From the NCBI GenBank assembly GCA_025450445.1, contig JANWHN010000033.1, positions 1-41,952 on the forward strand: a stretch of DNA of 41,952 nucleotides, in the 5' to 3' direction. A program made the translations under genes and the position numbers. Below the pieces are notes generated by a model. That model did not search any database, was not told the DNA's origin, and was given only the letters and a program-made list of their open reading frames with translations. Source of the stretch: Anaerolineales bacterium (lineage in GTDB: Bacteria > Chloroflexota > Anaerolineae > Anaerolineales > UBA11579). Below are positions 10,219 through 18,281 of this stretch, in pieces; position 1 is the first letter of the stretch, and each line of letters begins with the position of its first letter.

Positions 10219-11474
10219 TCAACTTCCGTTTGTTAATAATATCACAAACGGATGAGAAGAGAGCCGGTGAGTTTCGCGAGATAATCGGCTACGTGAGCTT
10301 AGATCGCGAATTTGATGTCATCGTCGTAGGGGCAGGCCCGGCCGGCTCAGCCGCCGCATTCTTTCTAGCCAAAGGCGGCCTAGATGTCCTGTTGCTCGAT
10401 AAGTCTGAATTTCCACGTGATAAGACTTGCGGAGATGCGCTCTTGCCCCGGGCCATCGAAGTCTTGAAAGAAATGGATGTCCTGGCTGAAGTTGAAACAT
10501 TAGCCCAAAAGGTTAGTGAGATGGAGTTTAACGATCCGCAGGGCAACCAATTTGTAGTCACTGCCAATACAAAGGCCGGATACGCGAGCTATCTGTTGGT
10601 TATTCCCCGGCTCAAGTTCGACGACATTCTGCGCCAAAAGGCGCTCGAGGCGGGCGCAATTTTCGAATCCAGTTGCCACGTCATGCGGACGGAGCAATCC
10701 GCGGACAGGGTCGTTGTGAGCGCTCAGATCGGTCAAACTCCGAAGCGATTTTTGGCGAAGGTAGTTTTGATAGCCACCGGTGCCAACATCGGCTTGCTTC
10801 GTTCCACGGGCTTACTGAAACCAAACGCGAAGGAGCCTATGCTGGCCGTGCGCGCCTATTTCGAAAATGTTTCCGGGCTCGGTGACAAGATCCAGGTCTA
10901 TTTTGACGATCACGTGTTGCCGGGCTACGGTTGGATATTCCCGATATCAAAATCGTCAGCGAACATTGGAATCGGGCTGAAGGCGTTGCGTTCAAACGAC
11001 GCCGACGACTCGCTCCGTTCCGCGCTTGGACGATTTCTCGAACGACCGGATGTCAAGAAAATGCTTGCCGGCGCAAATCAAGTTGGCCCGACTAAGAGCT
11101 ATCCACTGCGCGCCGACTTCGCCACAGCGTTGATTGTTTCAGGCCGCGTGATTGCGATCGGCGAAGCGGCCGGGATGGTTAACCCGCTCACCGGCGACGG
11201 CATTGACCTGGCCATGGATAGCGGTCGCATCGCGGCCCTGTTTTTGAAGAAATGGTTTGCAAAGGCGAATCCCAATCCAGTTGAACTAAAACAGTACGAC
11301 CGGATTCTTAGAAATCAATTCCAGCGGCGGTTTAGAATTTTCGGTTTGTGCAATGCCCTTGTGAAATATCCATTTATGTTCCGTGCGATCTTTGGTCTTT
11401 TGCAGAAAAGCGTGAAAGCTAACCGGTTTGCGGCAGAGTTGGTCATGAGCCAGCCGATTCTCGAAGACGCCTAA
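10206..11474 (+). CDS. Geranylgeranyl reductase family FAD-dependent oxidoreductase
   Basis: FAD dinucleotide motif [47 protein letters not shown]; true start may be GTG near 10293. Confidence 0.85.
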   Translation: MNLPFNFRLLIISQTDEKRAGEFREIIGYVSLDREFDVIVVGAGPAGSAAAFFLAKGGLDVLLLDKSEFPRDKTCGDALLPRAIEVLKEMDVLAEVETLAQKVSEMEFNDPQGNQFVVTANTKAGYASYLLVIPRLKFDDILRQKALEAGAIFESSCHVMRTEQSADRVVVSAQIGQTPKRFLAKVVLIATGANIGLLRSTGLLKPNAKEPMLAVRAYFENVSGLGDKIQVYFDDHVLPGYGWIFPISKSSANIGIGLKALRSNDADDSLRSALGRFLERPDVKKMLAGANQVGPTKSYPLRADFATALIVSGRVIAIGEAAGMVNPLTGDGIDLAMDSGRIAALFLKKWFAKANPNPVELKQYDRILRNQFQRRFRIFGLCNALVKYPFMFRAIFGLLQKSVKANRFAAELVMSQPILEDA

Positions 11475-11480
11475 GGCAGT

Positions 11481-11515
11481 AAAAAAGCCCGGGATCACCG
11501 GGCTTTTTGTTTTTA
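11481..11515. terminator. Bidirectional terminator
   Basis: AAAAAAGCCCGG-gatca-CCGGGCTTTTTGTTTTT between convergent genes. Confidence 0.92.
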
Positions 11516-12556
11516 CTTCAAGGTCTTGGCTATGTCCTTCGCCTTGCGGATCATTTGATTGGTGTAACCCCATTCGTTGTCGTACCAAGCGAAGATCTTC
11601 ACCAGGTTGCCGTCCACGACTTTGGTCATTTCCATATCAATGATGCACGCGTGTGGATCGCCAACAATGTCCGAGGAAACGATTTCGTCGTTGGTGACTC
11701 GAATAACGTCCTTGTAGCGGGCAGTGTTGGCTTCTTTGGTCAGGATCTCGTTGATTTCTTCTCTGGTCGTATTCCTCTCAGTCAGGAATACAACATCTGA
11801 AACGGAGCCGACTGGAACCGGAACACGCAAGGCGACGCCGTCGAACTTGCCTTTGTATTGGGGCAGGGCCAGCGTAGTCGCCTTTGCAGCGCCTGTGGTT
11901 GCCGGAACAATATTGACGGCTGCCGCGCGCCCGCGACGTAGGTCGCCGCCCTTACCGCCCGGTCCGTCTACCAGCCCCTGACCGGCGGTGTAGCCGTGCA
12001 CGGTGGTCATAATCGCTTTCTGGATTCCCAAATGGCGACCGATGACCTCGACAACCGGGGTCAGCGAATTCGTCGTGCAGCTGGCGCACGAAATGATCTT
12101 GGCGTTATCGTCGGAGTCATTTACTCCGAAGACAACGGTGGGTATGTCTTCGCTCTTAGTGGGAGCCGAAATAATTACATACTTTGCGCCGGCGCTGATG
12201 TGCTTCTGCACATCGGCCTTCTCAGTGAAGCGCCCCGTGCTTTCAATAACAATGTCAACTTTGAGGTCTTTCCAGGGGAGGGCTGCGGGGTCCTTTTCGC
12301 TCAAGAACTTGAAGCTCTTCTTGTCGACGTGCAGCATGCCATCCTTCGCATGTACATCGTCGCCGAAGCGACCGTAGACCGAGTCGTACTTAACCAGGTA
12401 GGCAATATTTTCAGCCGTGGCGATGTCGTTGACCGCGACAAGTTCAAGTTCTTTTGTGTCCAGGATCAACCTGAGAGCGGCCCGGCCAATGCGGCCCAAG
12501 CCATTAATTGCTATGCGCGCCATCTGTTCCTCCGATTTAGTAATTCTATTTTTCAC
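11513..12556 (-). CDS. gap: Type I glyceraldehyde-3-phosphate dehydrogenase
   Basis: INGLGRIGRAALR, SCASCTTNSLTPV, WYDNEWGY. Confidence 0.97.
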   Translation of the reverse strand: MKNRITKSEEQMARIAINGLGRIGRAALRLILDTKELELVAVNDIATAENIAYLVKYDSVYGRFGDDVHAKDGMLHVDKKSFKFLSEKDPAALPWKDLKVDIVIESTGRFTEKADVQKHISAGAKYVIISAPTKSEDIPTVVFGVNDSDDNAKIISCASCTTNSLTPVVEVIGRHLGIQKAIMTTVHGYTAGQGLVDGPGGKGGDLRRGRAAAVNIVPATTGAAKATTLALPQYKGKFDGVALRVPVPVGSVSDVVFLTERNTTREEINEILTKEANTARYKDVIRVTNDEIVSSDIVGDPHACIIDMEMTKVVDGNLVKIFAWYDNEWGYTNQMIRKAKDIAKTLK

Positions 12557-12603
12557 GATTATAAGGCAACGGTCCGGAATTGTGCCAAGTTACAATTTCC
12601 GGC

Positions 12604-13368
12604 ATGAGAAAAATGTTTTTGTTGTTCCTGATAATTGCCGTTTCGGCATGTAATCCGCCTGCAGAGAATGAAGAAGTGGTTGTCTTTGCCGCATCTTCGC
12701 TGACCGACGCATTTGAAGAGATCGCAATCGAGTTTGAGGCCGCTCATCCCGGCGTTGACGTGCTGACAAACTATGCCAGCTCCTCCGACTTGGCTATCCA
12801 GCTGGTTGAGGGCGCGCTTGCCGACGTATTCGCCTCAGCCAATCAAACCCAGATGACGGTCGCCGCGGATGCCGGTCGCATCGCCGATGAGCCGATTGTC
12901 TTTGTTACCAATCGTCTCACCATCATCGTCCCTGCCGACAACCCAGCCGGCATCGAAACCTTTGCGGACTTGGCGAACGGGGGCGTGCAACTTATCCTCG
13001 CCGCACCTGGAGTGCCTATCCGCGATTACAGCGATCAGTCGATCGCGTTGATGGGCGATGCAGCATTCCAGGCTGCCGTTTACGCCAACCTGGTTTCGGA
13101 GGAGCCCAATGTGCGCCAGGTGGCGACCAAGGTCTCTCTCGGTGAAGCCGATGCCGGTATCGTTTACACCTCAGACGTCACTCCGGACATTGCTTCCAGC
13201 GTGATGCAGATCGAAATTCCGGTCGAGCTTAACGTGGTCGCTAGCTACCCCATCGCAGCCCTAACCGGGGCGCCATCGGGCAGCTTGGCGCAAGCTTTCG
13301 TCGATTTTGTGCTCGGCCCTGAAGGCCAGGCTATTTTGCAAAGCTCGGGTTTCGGCCCGCGGCCGTAG
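12604..13368 (+). CDS. modA: Molybdate ABC transporter substrate-binding lipoprotein (ModA-like)
   Basis: Lipobox VSAC; VVFAASSLTDAFEEIA, NYASSSDLAIQLVEGALADVFASAN. Confidence 0.88.
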   Translation: MRKMFLLFLIIAVSACNPPAENEEVVVFAASSLTDAFEEIAIEFEAAHPGVDVLTNYASSSDLAIQLVEGALADVFASANQTQMTVAADAGRIADEPIVFVTNRLTIIVPADNPAGIETFADLANGGVQLILAAPGVPIRDYSDQSIALMGDAAFQAAVYANLVSEEPNVRQVATKVSLGEADAGIVYTSDVTPDIASSVMQIEIPVELNVVASYPIAALTGAPSGSLAQAFVDFVLGPEGQAILQSSGFGPRP

Positions 13369-13555
13369 CAACAGTTGGCAGAAGAAGTTATTGTTCATGC
13401 TTGAGCCCCGTTCGACGGCCAATTATTCAAGCTTAAATATGAGCAAAGCTTTGTAGATTCGAAAACATCGGGATTGTATAATCTGAATGCAGAGTTCGGC
13501 TTTTTGCGAGTTCCAACGCGAAAGGTTTGCCGCTGTGCGGCGAACCTCGCGTAAT

Positions 13556-13627
13556 GCCCCCATAGCTCAGTGGATAGAGCGCTTCCCTCCGGAGGAAGAA
13601 ACCTGCGTTCGAGTCGCAGTGGGGGTA
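13556..13627 (+). tRNA. tRNA-Arg (anticodon CCG)
   Basis: Full cloverleaf: acceptor GCCCCCA/TGGGGGT, D-arm GCTC/GAGC, anticodon arm CTTCC-CTCCGGA-GGAAG, T-arm CTGCG-TTCGAGT-CGCAG; CCA not encoded. Confidence 0.95.
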
Positions 13628-13630
13628 TAC

Positions 13631-13657
13631 GCAGTCGCAAATGCGGCGACTGCTTTT
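13631..13657 (+). terminator. Terminator after tRNA-Arg
   Basis: GCAGTCGC-aaatgcg-GCGACTGC followed by TTTT. Confidence 0.75.
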
Positions 13658-13839
13658 AGAGTTGCTAGTCTGCCTTCGCATACTACGTAACTCTACGCTT
13701 TGAACAAAAATGCAGTTGGTGAGATCTGCTGTTTAAACAAAGCCACCAGTCGATCCCCTCAGACTGATGGCGGGTCAAATCCGAAACCGATATTTCCCCG
13801 CAACCCAGTCTTTATAAGCTGGAGTGTCACGAAATAAAA

Positions 13840-13874
13840 TAGGCAGATGTACTTGGTTTATAGGCATTTGTACT
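13840..13874 (+). promoter_or_regulatory. Pair of 14-bp direct repeats (TAGGCAGATGTACT / TAGGCATTTGTACT), 21 bp start to start
   Basis: 12/14 identity, located 32 bp upstream of the response regulator ATG. Confidence 0.6.
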
Positions 13875-13905
13875 GTGTCGATCGAATGACAAGGAAGGTA
13901 CTATC

Positions 13906-14637
13906 ATGACTGGGAAGACGGGGATGCCCAAAACTCAATCACCCAACGGCAAGATCAAAGTAGCGATTCTGGACGACCACCAAAGCGCGGTCGACGGTTA
14001 CGCCTATCGCCTGTCGAGCCACAAGAATATTGACGTAGTCGCCACCGCCAACTTTGGCGATCAACTCGAGCCACTGCTCGCCAAGAACGCAGTCGATGTT
14101 CTGGTTCTCGATGTGAGCGTCCCAACATCTGAAAGCGATCACAACCCATATCCGCTGTTGCACCTTGTCCCGCGTTTGCGTGCTGATTACCCCAATATGG
14201 CCATTCTTATAATATCGATGCATAAGCAGCGCACACTGGTGCGTGCCGTCATGGAGGCAGGCGCCAATGGATACATCCTTAAAGATGATCGCCAGGCGAT
14301 TGTGCAGTTGGCCGAGATCGTCAAATCCGTGGCCGCCGGTGGTGTTTATTTTTCCGAGAAGTCGTATGCAGTTCTCTCCGAAAAGTCTCCACTAGTCGAC
14401 GATGTGCAATTGCTGACCAAGCGACAATTGCAAGCTTTGTCCTACAGCGCAGCGTATCCCGACGTGAGTACAAAGCAATTGGCAAAAGAGTTGAGTATTG
14501 GACCCTCTACTCTGCGCAACTTATTGTCAACCACATATGGCCGCTTAGGAGTAAACAGCCGCGCGGCGGCCATTGCCAAAGCGCGCGAACTCGGCCTTAT
14601 CACTCCATATCCTCTGGAGCCACCCAAGCAAAACTAA
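13906..14637 (+). CDS. NarL/LuxR-family response regulator (ComA-like)
   Basis: REC domain (ILDDHQ...LVLDVSVP...GYILKDD) plus C-terminal LuxR HTH (LTKRQLQALSY...TKQLAKELSIGPSTLRNLLSTTYGRLGV). Confidence 0.93.
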   Translation: MTGKTGMPKTQSPNGKIKVAILDDHQSAVDGYAYRLSSHKNIDVVATANFGDQLEPLLAKNAVDVLVLDVSVPTSESDHNPYPLLHLVPRLRADYPNMAILIISMHKQRTLVRAVMEAGANGYILKDDRQAIVQLAEIVKSVAAGGVYFSEKSYAVLSEKSPLVDDVQLLTKRQLQALSYSAAYPDVSTKQLAKELSIGPSTLRNLLSTTYGRLGVNSRAAAIAKARELGLITPYPLEPPKQN

Positions 14638-15584
14638 GCGCGCACCGCAGGGAACTCAGCGCCAACGCTGCTGAACAAATTCTTCACCGGCGCAATTGCC
14701 TCGTCCAGGATTTCCTGTAGGGGTGACGCATCAGCCAACTTGATCCCTGCCAGCGATTCTTGAGCTTTTTGATGCCGTTCGGTTAACGCATGGACGCTGT
14801 AGCTGATCGCGCCGCTACGAACTAAGATTGACTGCGCTTCTTCCAGAAACGCCACATCCGATACTTTCTGGCGAAGCTCGACAAAACGCTCGCGTTCTGG
14901 ATGATCAACGACCTGGGCGAACAAGATCGGCAATGGTGAACGACCTGACGCCCAATCCACGTTCGCCGGGCTTTCTAGGCAATCGTTCAGATCATCGTGG
15001 ATCTGCATGATCTCGCCGTAGATATCCCCAAGGCGCTTAAGCTGATTCGCGACTGCAAGCTCGGCGCCGCCAAATAAAGCGCCAATAAACAACGCGGCTC
15101 CAAAGTAGGGTGAGCTCTTGGCGCGCGTCACGACCCAGTAGCCGTCCTCGGTCTGTGTATTCTGCACATCAAGGTCCTGACCGTAGGCCGTGCCGCCGAT
15201 CATTTCGTTCAGCGCGCCAAGAGTTTGCAGGCGCTTCTGCTCATCGACACCGTTTGCCTCGATCAATATCCTCAAACCGAGAGCATTAAGGCCGATCGCC
15301 AGGTTGGCAGCCCGCCCTGCACCCACGCGCCTATATTCGCCGCGGGGGTCGTTGTCGAGGATGTCATCGACCAAGATGATGGCCATGTGCACGCAAGTGA
15401 TCGCCGCCACGGCGGGTATAGCTCGCTTGCTACTGGCACCCAGGGCTTCGCAAGCCTTCACCGGGAATTGCCACGCCACCGGTCGCTTGTTTGCGGCGCG
15501 GGACAACGCAGTTTGCATCTCAGACCACTTTTCGGTGGGAGAGTGTTTGACTAGCAATTTGATTGCGGATTCGTAGATGTCCAT
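14634..15584 (-). CDS. Polyprenyl synthetase family protein (ComQ-like isoprenyltransferase candidate)
   Basis: Two Asp-rich motifs DDILD and DDLND; lacks the typical GGKRxRP motif; SD AAGGAG. The ComQ role is inferred from synteny. Confidence 0.88.
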   Translation of the reverse strand: MDIYESAIKLLVKHSPTEKWSEMQTALSRAANKRPVAWQFPVKACEALGASSKRAIPAVAAITCVHMAIILVDDILDNDPRGEYRRVGAGRAANLAIGLNALGLRILIEANGVDEQKRLQTLGALNEMIGGTAYGQDLDVQNTQTEDGYWVVTRAKSSPYFGAALFIGALFGGAELAVANQLKRLGDIYGEIMQIHDDLNDCLESPANVDWASGRSPLPILFAQVVDHPERERFVELRQKVSDVAFLEEAQSILVRSGAISYSVHALTERHQKAQESLAGIKLADASPLQEILDEAIAPVKNLFSSVGAEFPAVRA

Positions 15585-15603
15585 TCCCTCTCCTTGTCAG
15601 AAA

Positions 15604-15630
15604 CCCGGCCGGGCAACCTGCCCAGCCGGG
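15604..15630 (-). promoter_or_regulatory. 12-bp stem-loop between the small ORF and the polyprenyl synthetase gene
   Basis: On the minus strand CCCGGCTGGGCA-GGT-TGCCCGGCCGGG (one G.U pair), followed by TTTCT. Confidence 0.8.
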
Positions 15631-15640
15631 TATGTTCCGG

Positions 15641-15793
15641 TTACTTGGATTCTGTCCAGAGGTCCCAGGCTAGCTCGCTGCGCACAGCCAGGATTTCCTG
15701 CAGGCTGGAGCGGGCGATTCGCATGAAGCCGTCTAAAACAGCTTCATGGTTCGGTGCAAATAGATTGGTGTAAAAGCTTTGCATTGTGTTCAT
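15641..15793 (-). CDS. Small peptide precursor, ComX-like pheromone candidate (50 aa)
   Basis: MNTMQSFYTNLFAPNHEAVLDGFMRIARSSLQEILAVRSELAWDLWTESK*; SD AAAGGAG 6 nt before ATG; directly upstream of the prenyltransferase gene; absent from the ORF track, which lists nothing below 60 aa. Confidence 0.75.
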   Translation of the reverse strand: MNTMQSFYTNLFAPNHEAVLDGFMRIARSSLQEILAVRSELAWDLWTESK

Positions 15794-15856
15794 GGCGCTC
15801 TCCTTTTGATGTTCATAAGTTTGATATAGTCAACTGATAATCTCTGGGCTTATCTA

Positions 15857-18160
15857 GTGGCGTCACCTCCTTTACTCAATCCTTCCCGCCGAATGAAGAG
15901 CGATCGCTCCCCACGCCTGTTGCAGGAATACGTCTGGCCAGCCTTTGTGCTGGTTGTTCTCCTGGCGTATGGCTATGCCCGTTTTATTTTGGTGCCCTAT
16001 TTGGGTTTTCAGCAATCGGCGGGCATCGTCCAGGAGATATATACAAGCCAGGCTGGTCCGCCATTTCTGCAGGCTGGCGAGCGCATTACTCATGTCAATA
16101 ACTTGGCCTGGCCCGTACGTGACACCGATCCCAGCTTTGGCCTTGTTTCCGCCGCTCAACCCGGGGACACTCTGGAATTGCTAGTGGAGACCGAGGCGGG
16201 CTCCAAAATCGTGGATTGGCGCATAACAGGTTTCTCCTCGGCGGAATTTACGGCACGCCTTATAAACCTGTGGTGGATTAGCTATGCCTTCTGGCTGGCC
16301 GGCACAGCCACCTTGCTGCTTGTCCGTCCTAAGGATCTTCGGCGGACGTTACTGGTCGCCTTTTATTTCGTAACCGCCATCTGGTTTATGGCAGGAACAA
16401 TGTCGGCCGGCATTGTGCTGGCGAGCCAAGAAGTATTGCGAATTGGCGTGTGGATGAGCTTGCCGATCTATCTGCACTTGCACTGGAACTTCCCGCGGCC
16501 GTTGCGCACATTGCCCGCGTTTTTCTGGTGGCTCCTCTATTTAGGCAGCGCCCTTGGGGCGATTTTGCAGATTATGCGTTTGGTGCCTCGAGATTTCTAT
16601 ATCGTCCCGCTTGTCGTCGCATTCGTAGGTTGTTCGGGCATCCTTTTCTATCGACTTATTGTTCGGCGGGACGAACGCCGCCAGATTAGTATTTTATTTG
16701 CAGCGGTTGCGGTGGCTCTTGCACCAGCAGTAGCTGTAGCACTGTCATCCAGCCAATCGGACACCACTGCAACTTCTGGTTATTTGCTTTCGATGTTGGC
16801 TTTGCCAGGCGCATACTTCTACGTTGTTTACCGGCCTCAATTCGGAGGTCTGGAGCTGCGCGCAAACCGCCTGATCTCTATCTACCTTTTCTTCATTTTA
16901 TTGATTAGCTTGACGTTAATTACTTTGCCCATTCTTTCGGCCAGGTTGGTCAGTTCTCAGGACGCGGCTGGGGCAATATTGCTAGCTACGTTAATCGGTG
17001 CTTTCATAAGCGTTGTCGGGTTTCCTCGCTTTGAGCGATTTGTTGAAAAACGTTTGCTGAGAATTCCCGAACCGCCTGAGCGCACTTTGCAAACGTTCGC
17101 CGCCCGCATTTCTACGAGCTTTACCAGCGAACATTTGGTGGATATTCTTCAGAAGGAGGTCATGCCCAGCTTGCTGATTCGGCAGTCGGCATTACTGAAG
17201 GTCGAAGGAAAGAAACTAAATGCCGTCCCGGTTTATCTTCAAGGAGTGAAGACCTTAGAGTTGCCAAAAGCAGCAAAGCAAAAAAGCCTTTTACAAGAAA
17301 CACTGCGTTTACGCGCTGAAGGTAAGGATCCTGTGGCGTTTTCGCATGGTGACACGTGGTTCCGGTTGGCAATTCCGCTAACAGTTGGCGGTGAAGCCGT
17401 CGGCTTGTGGCTGTTCGGTCGCAGAGATCCGGATGATTATTATTCACCCGGCGAGCAGGCCTTGCTTTGCTCGCTCGCCGATCAAACCGCCATCGCCCTC
17501 GCTAATATTGCGCAGGCGCAACGCTTGCGTGCTCTCTACCAGCAAGATATCGATCGCCGGGAGGAGGAACGCGCCCACCTGGCTCGCGAGCTTCATGATG
17601 ACGTCTTGCACCATATGAACGAGCTTTTCCTTCAAACTGGAGAGAAATTGCAATCGAAGGAGTTTGACGAGCGGCATCAGCAATTGGACGATACCGTGCG
17701 GCGCATGATCCACGGCCTGCGTCCACCGATGCTCAACTTTGGGCTTTATCATGCCATCCGAGAGCTGGTCGATGACATGGACGAAAAACCGTTTGCTAAA
17801 GCGCGGGTCAGCCTGGAACTTTCGGCCAGTGAAGCTCGCTTCGACTCCAAAGCAGAGCAGCATCTCTTTCGTATTGTGCAGCAGGCTTGCGAGAACGCCC
17901 TACTGCATGGCAAAGCCCGCAAAATTTCGATCACCGGAAAGATCAGCAAGGCTGCGGTCGAATTTGTAGTCCAAGACGACGGCAAAGGCTTCGCGCTCGC
18001 CGGTGGCCCCGAATTGGCGGCACTTCTGGCCGCTAAGCATTTCGGGCTCGTGGGCATGCACGAGCGCGCAGAGCTCATCGGCGCCCGGTTAGGCGTGGAA
18101 ACCGCGCCCAGCAAAGGCACACGCATAGACCTTCACTGGCGTGCCCCAAACGGGAAATAG
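15857..18160 (+). CDS. Sensor histidine kinase, NarL/DegS-ComP type, polytopic membrane sensor with PDZ-like loop
   Basis: Multiple TM helices, loop FLQAGERITHVNNLAWP...QPGDTLELLVE, HisKA_3 RAHLARELHDDVLHH, HATPase DDGKGF...GLVGMHERAELIGARL...GT. Start (GTG 15857 or ATG 15893) uncertain. Confidence 0.92.
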   Translation: MASPPLLNPSRRMKSDRSPRLLQEYVWPAFVLVVLLAYGYARFILVPYLGFQQSAGIVQEIYTSQAGPPFLQAGERITHVNNLAWPVRDTDPSFGLVSAAQPGDTLELLVETEAGSKIVDWRITGFSSAEFTARLINLWWISYAFWLAGTATLLLVRPKDLRRTLLVAFYFVTAIWFMAGTMSAGIVLASQEVLRIGVWMSLPIYLHLHWNFPRPLRTLPAFFWWLLYLGSALGAILQIMRLVPRDFYIVPLVVAFVGCSGILFYRLIVRRDERRQISILFAAVAVALAPAVAVALSSSQSDTTATSGYLLSMLALPGAYFYVVYRPQFGGLELRANRLISIYLFFILLISLTLITLPILSARLVSSQDAAGAILLATLIGAFISVVGFPRFERFVEKRLLRIPEPPERTLQTFAARISTSFTSEHLVDILQKEVMPSLLIRQSALLKVEGKKLNAVPVYLQGVKTLELPKAAKQKSLLQETLRLRAEGKDPVAFSHGDTWFRLAIPLTVGGEAVGLWLFGRRDPDDYYSPGEQALLCSLADQTAIALANIAQAQRLRALYQQDIDRREEERAHLARELHDDVLHHMNELFLQTGEKLQSKEFDERHQQLDDTVRRMIHGLRPPMLNFGLYHAIRELVDDMDEKPFAKARVSLELSASEARFDSKAEQHLFRIVQQACENALLHGKARKISITGKISKAAVEFVVQDDGKGFALAGGPELAALLAAKHFGLVGMHERAELIGARLGVETAPSKGTRIDLHWRAPNGK

Positions 18161-18246
18161 CTATTTGGTTGTTAAGGTGCGGGAACAAACTAGCCGCGAA
18201 ATCTTAGTCAAGTCTTGTACTTTTCCTGCGCCTTCTTGCTCTAGAA

Positions 18247-18281
18247 AACAAAAAAGCCCCGATTTGGGGGCTTTTCGTTTT
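18247..18281. terminator. Bidirectional terminator between the histidine kinase and sulfotransferase genes
   Basis: AACAAAAAAGCCCC-gattt-GGGGGCTTTTCGTTTT. Confidence 0.88.

Noticed and set aside
13395-13690. ORFs overlapping tRNA-Arg on either strand
   Set aside because: They cross the tRNA gene and contain its translated arms; spurious.
15857-18160. Kinase/regulator pair as an ordinary nitrate-type NarXL system
   Set aside because: No HAMP or NarX-like periplasmic domain and no nitrate-respiration genes nearby; the interposed prenyltransferase and Trp-containing small ORF are better explained by a ComQXPA-like arrangement.
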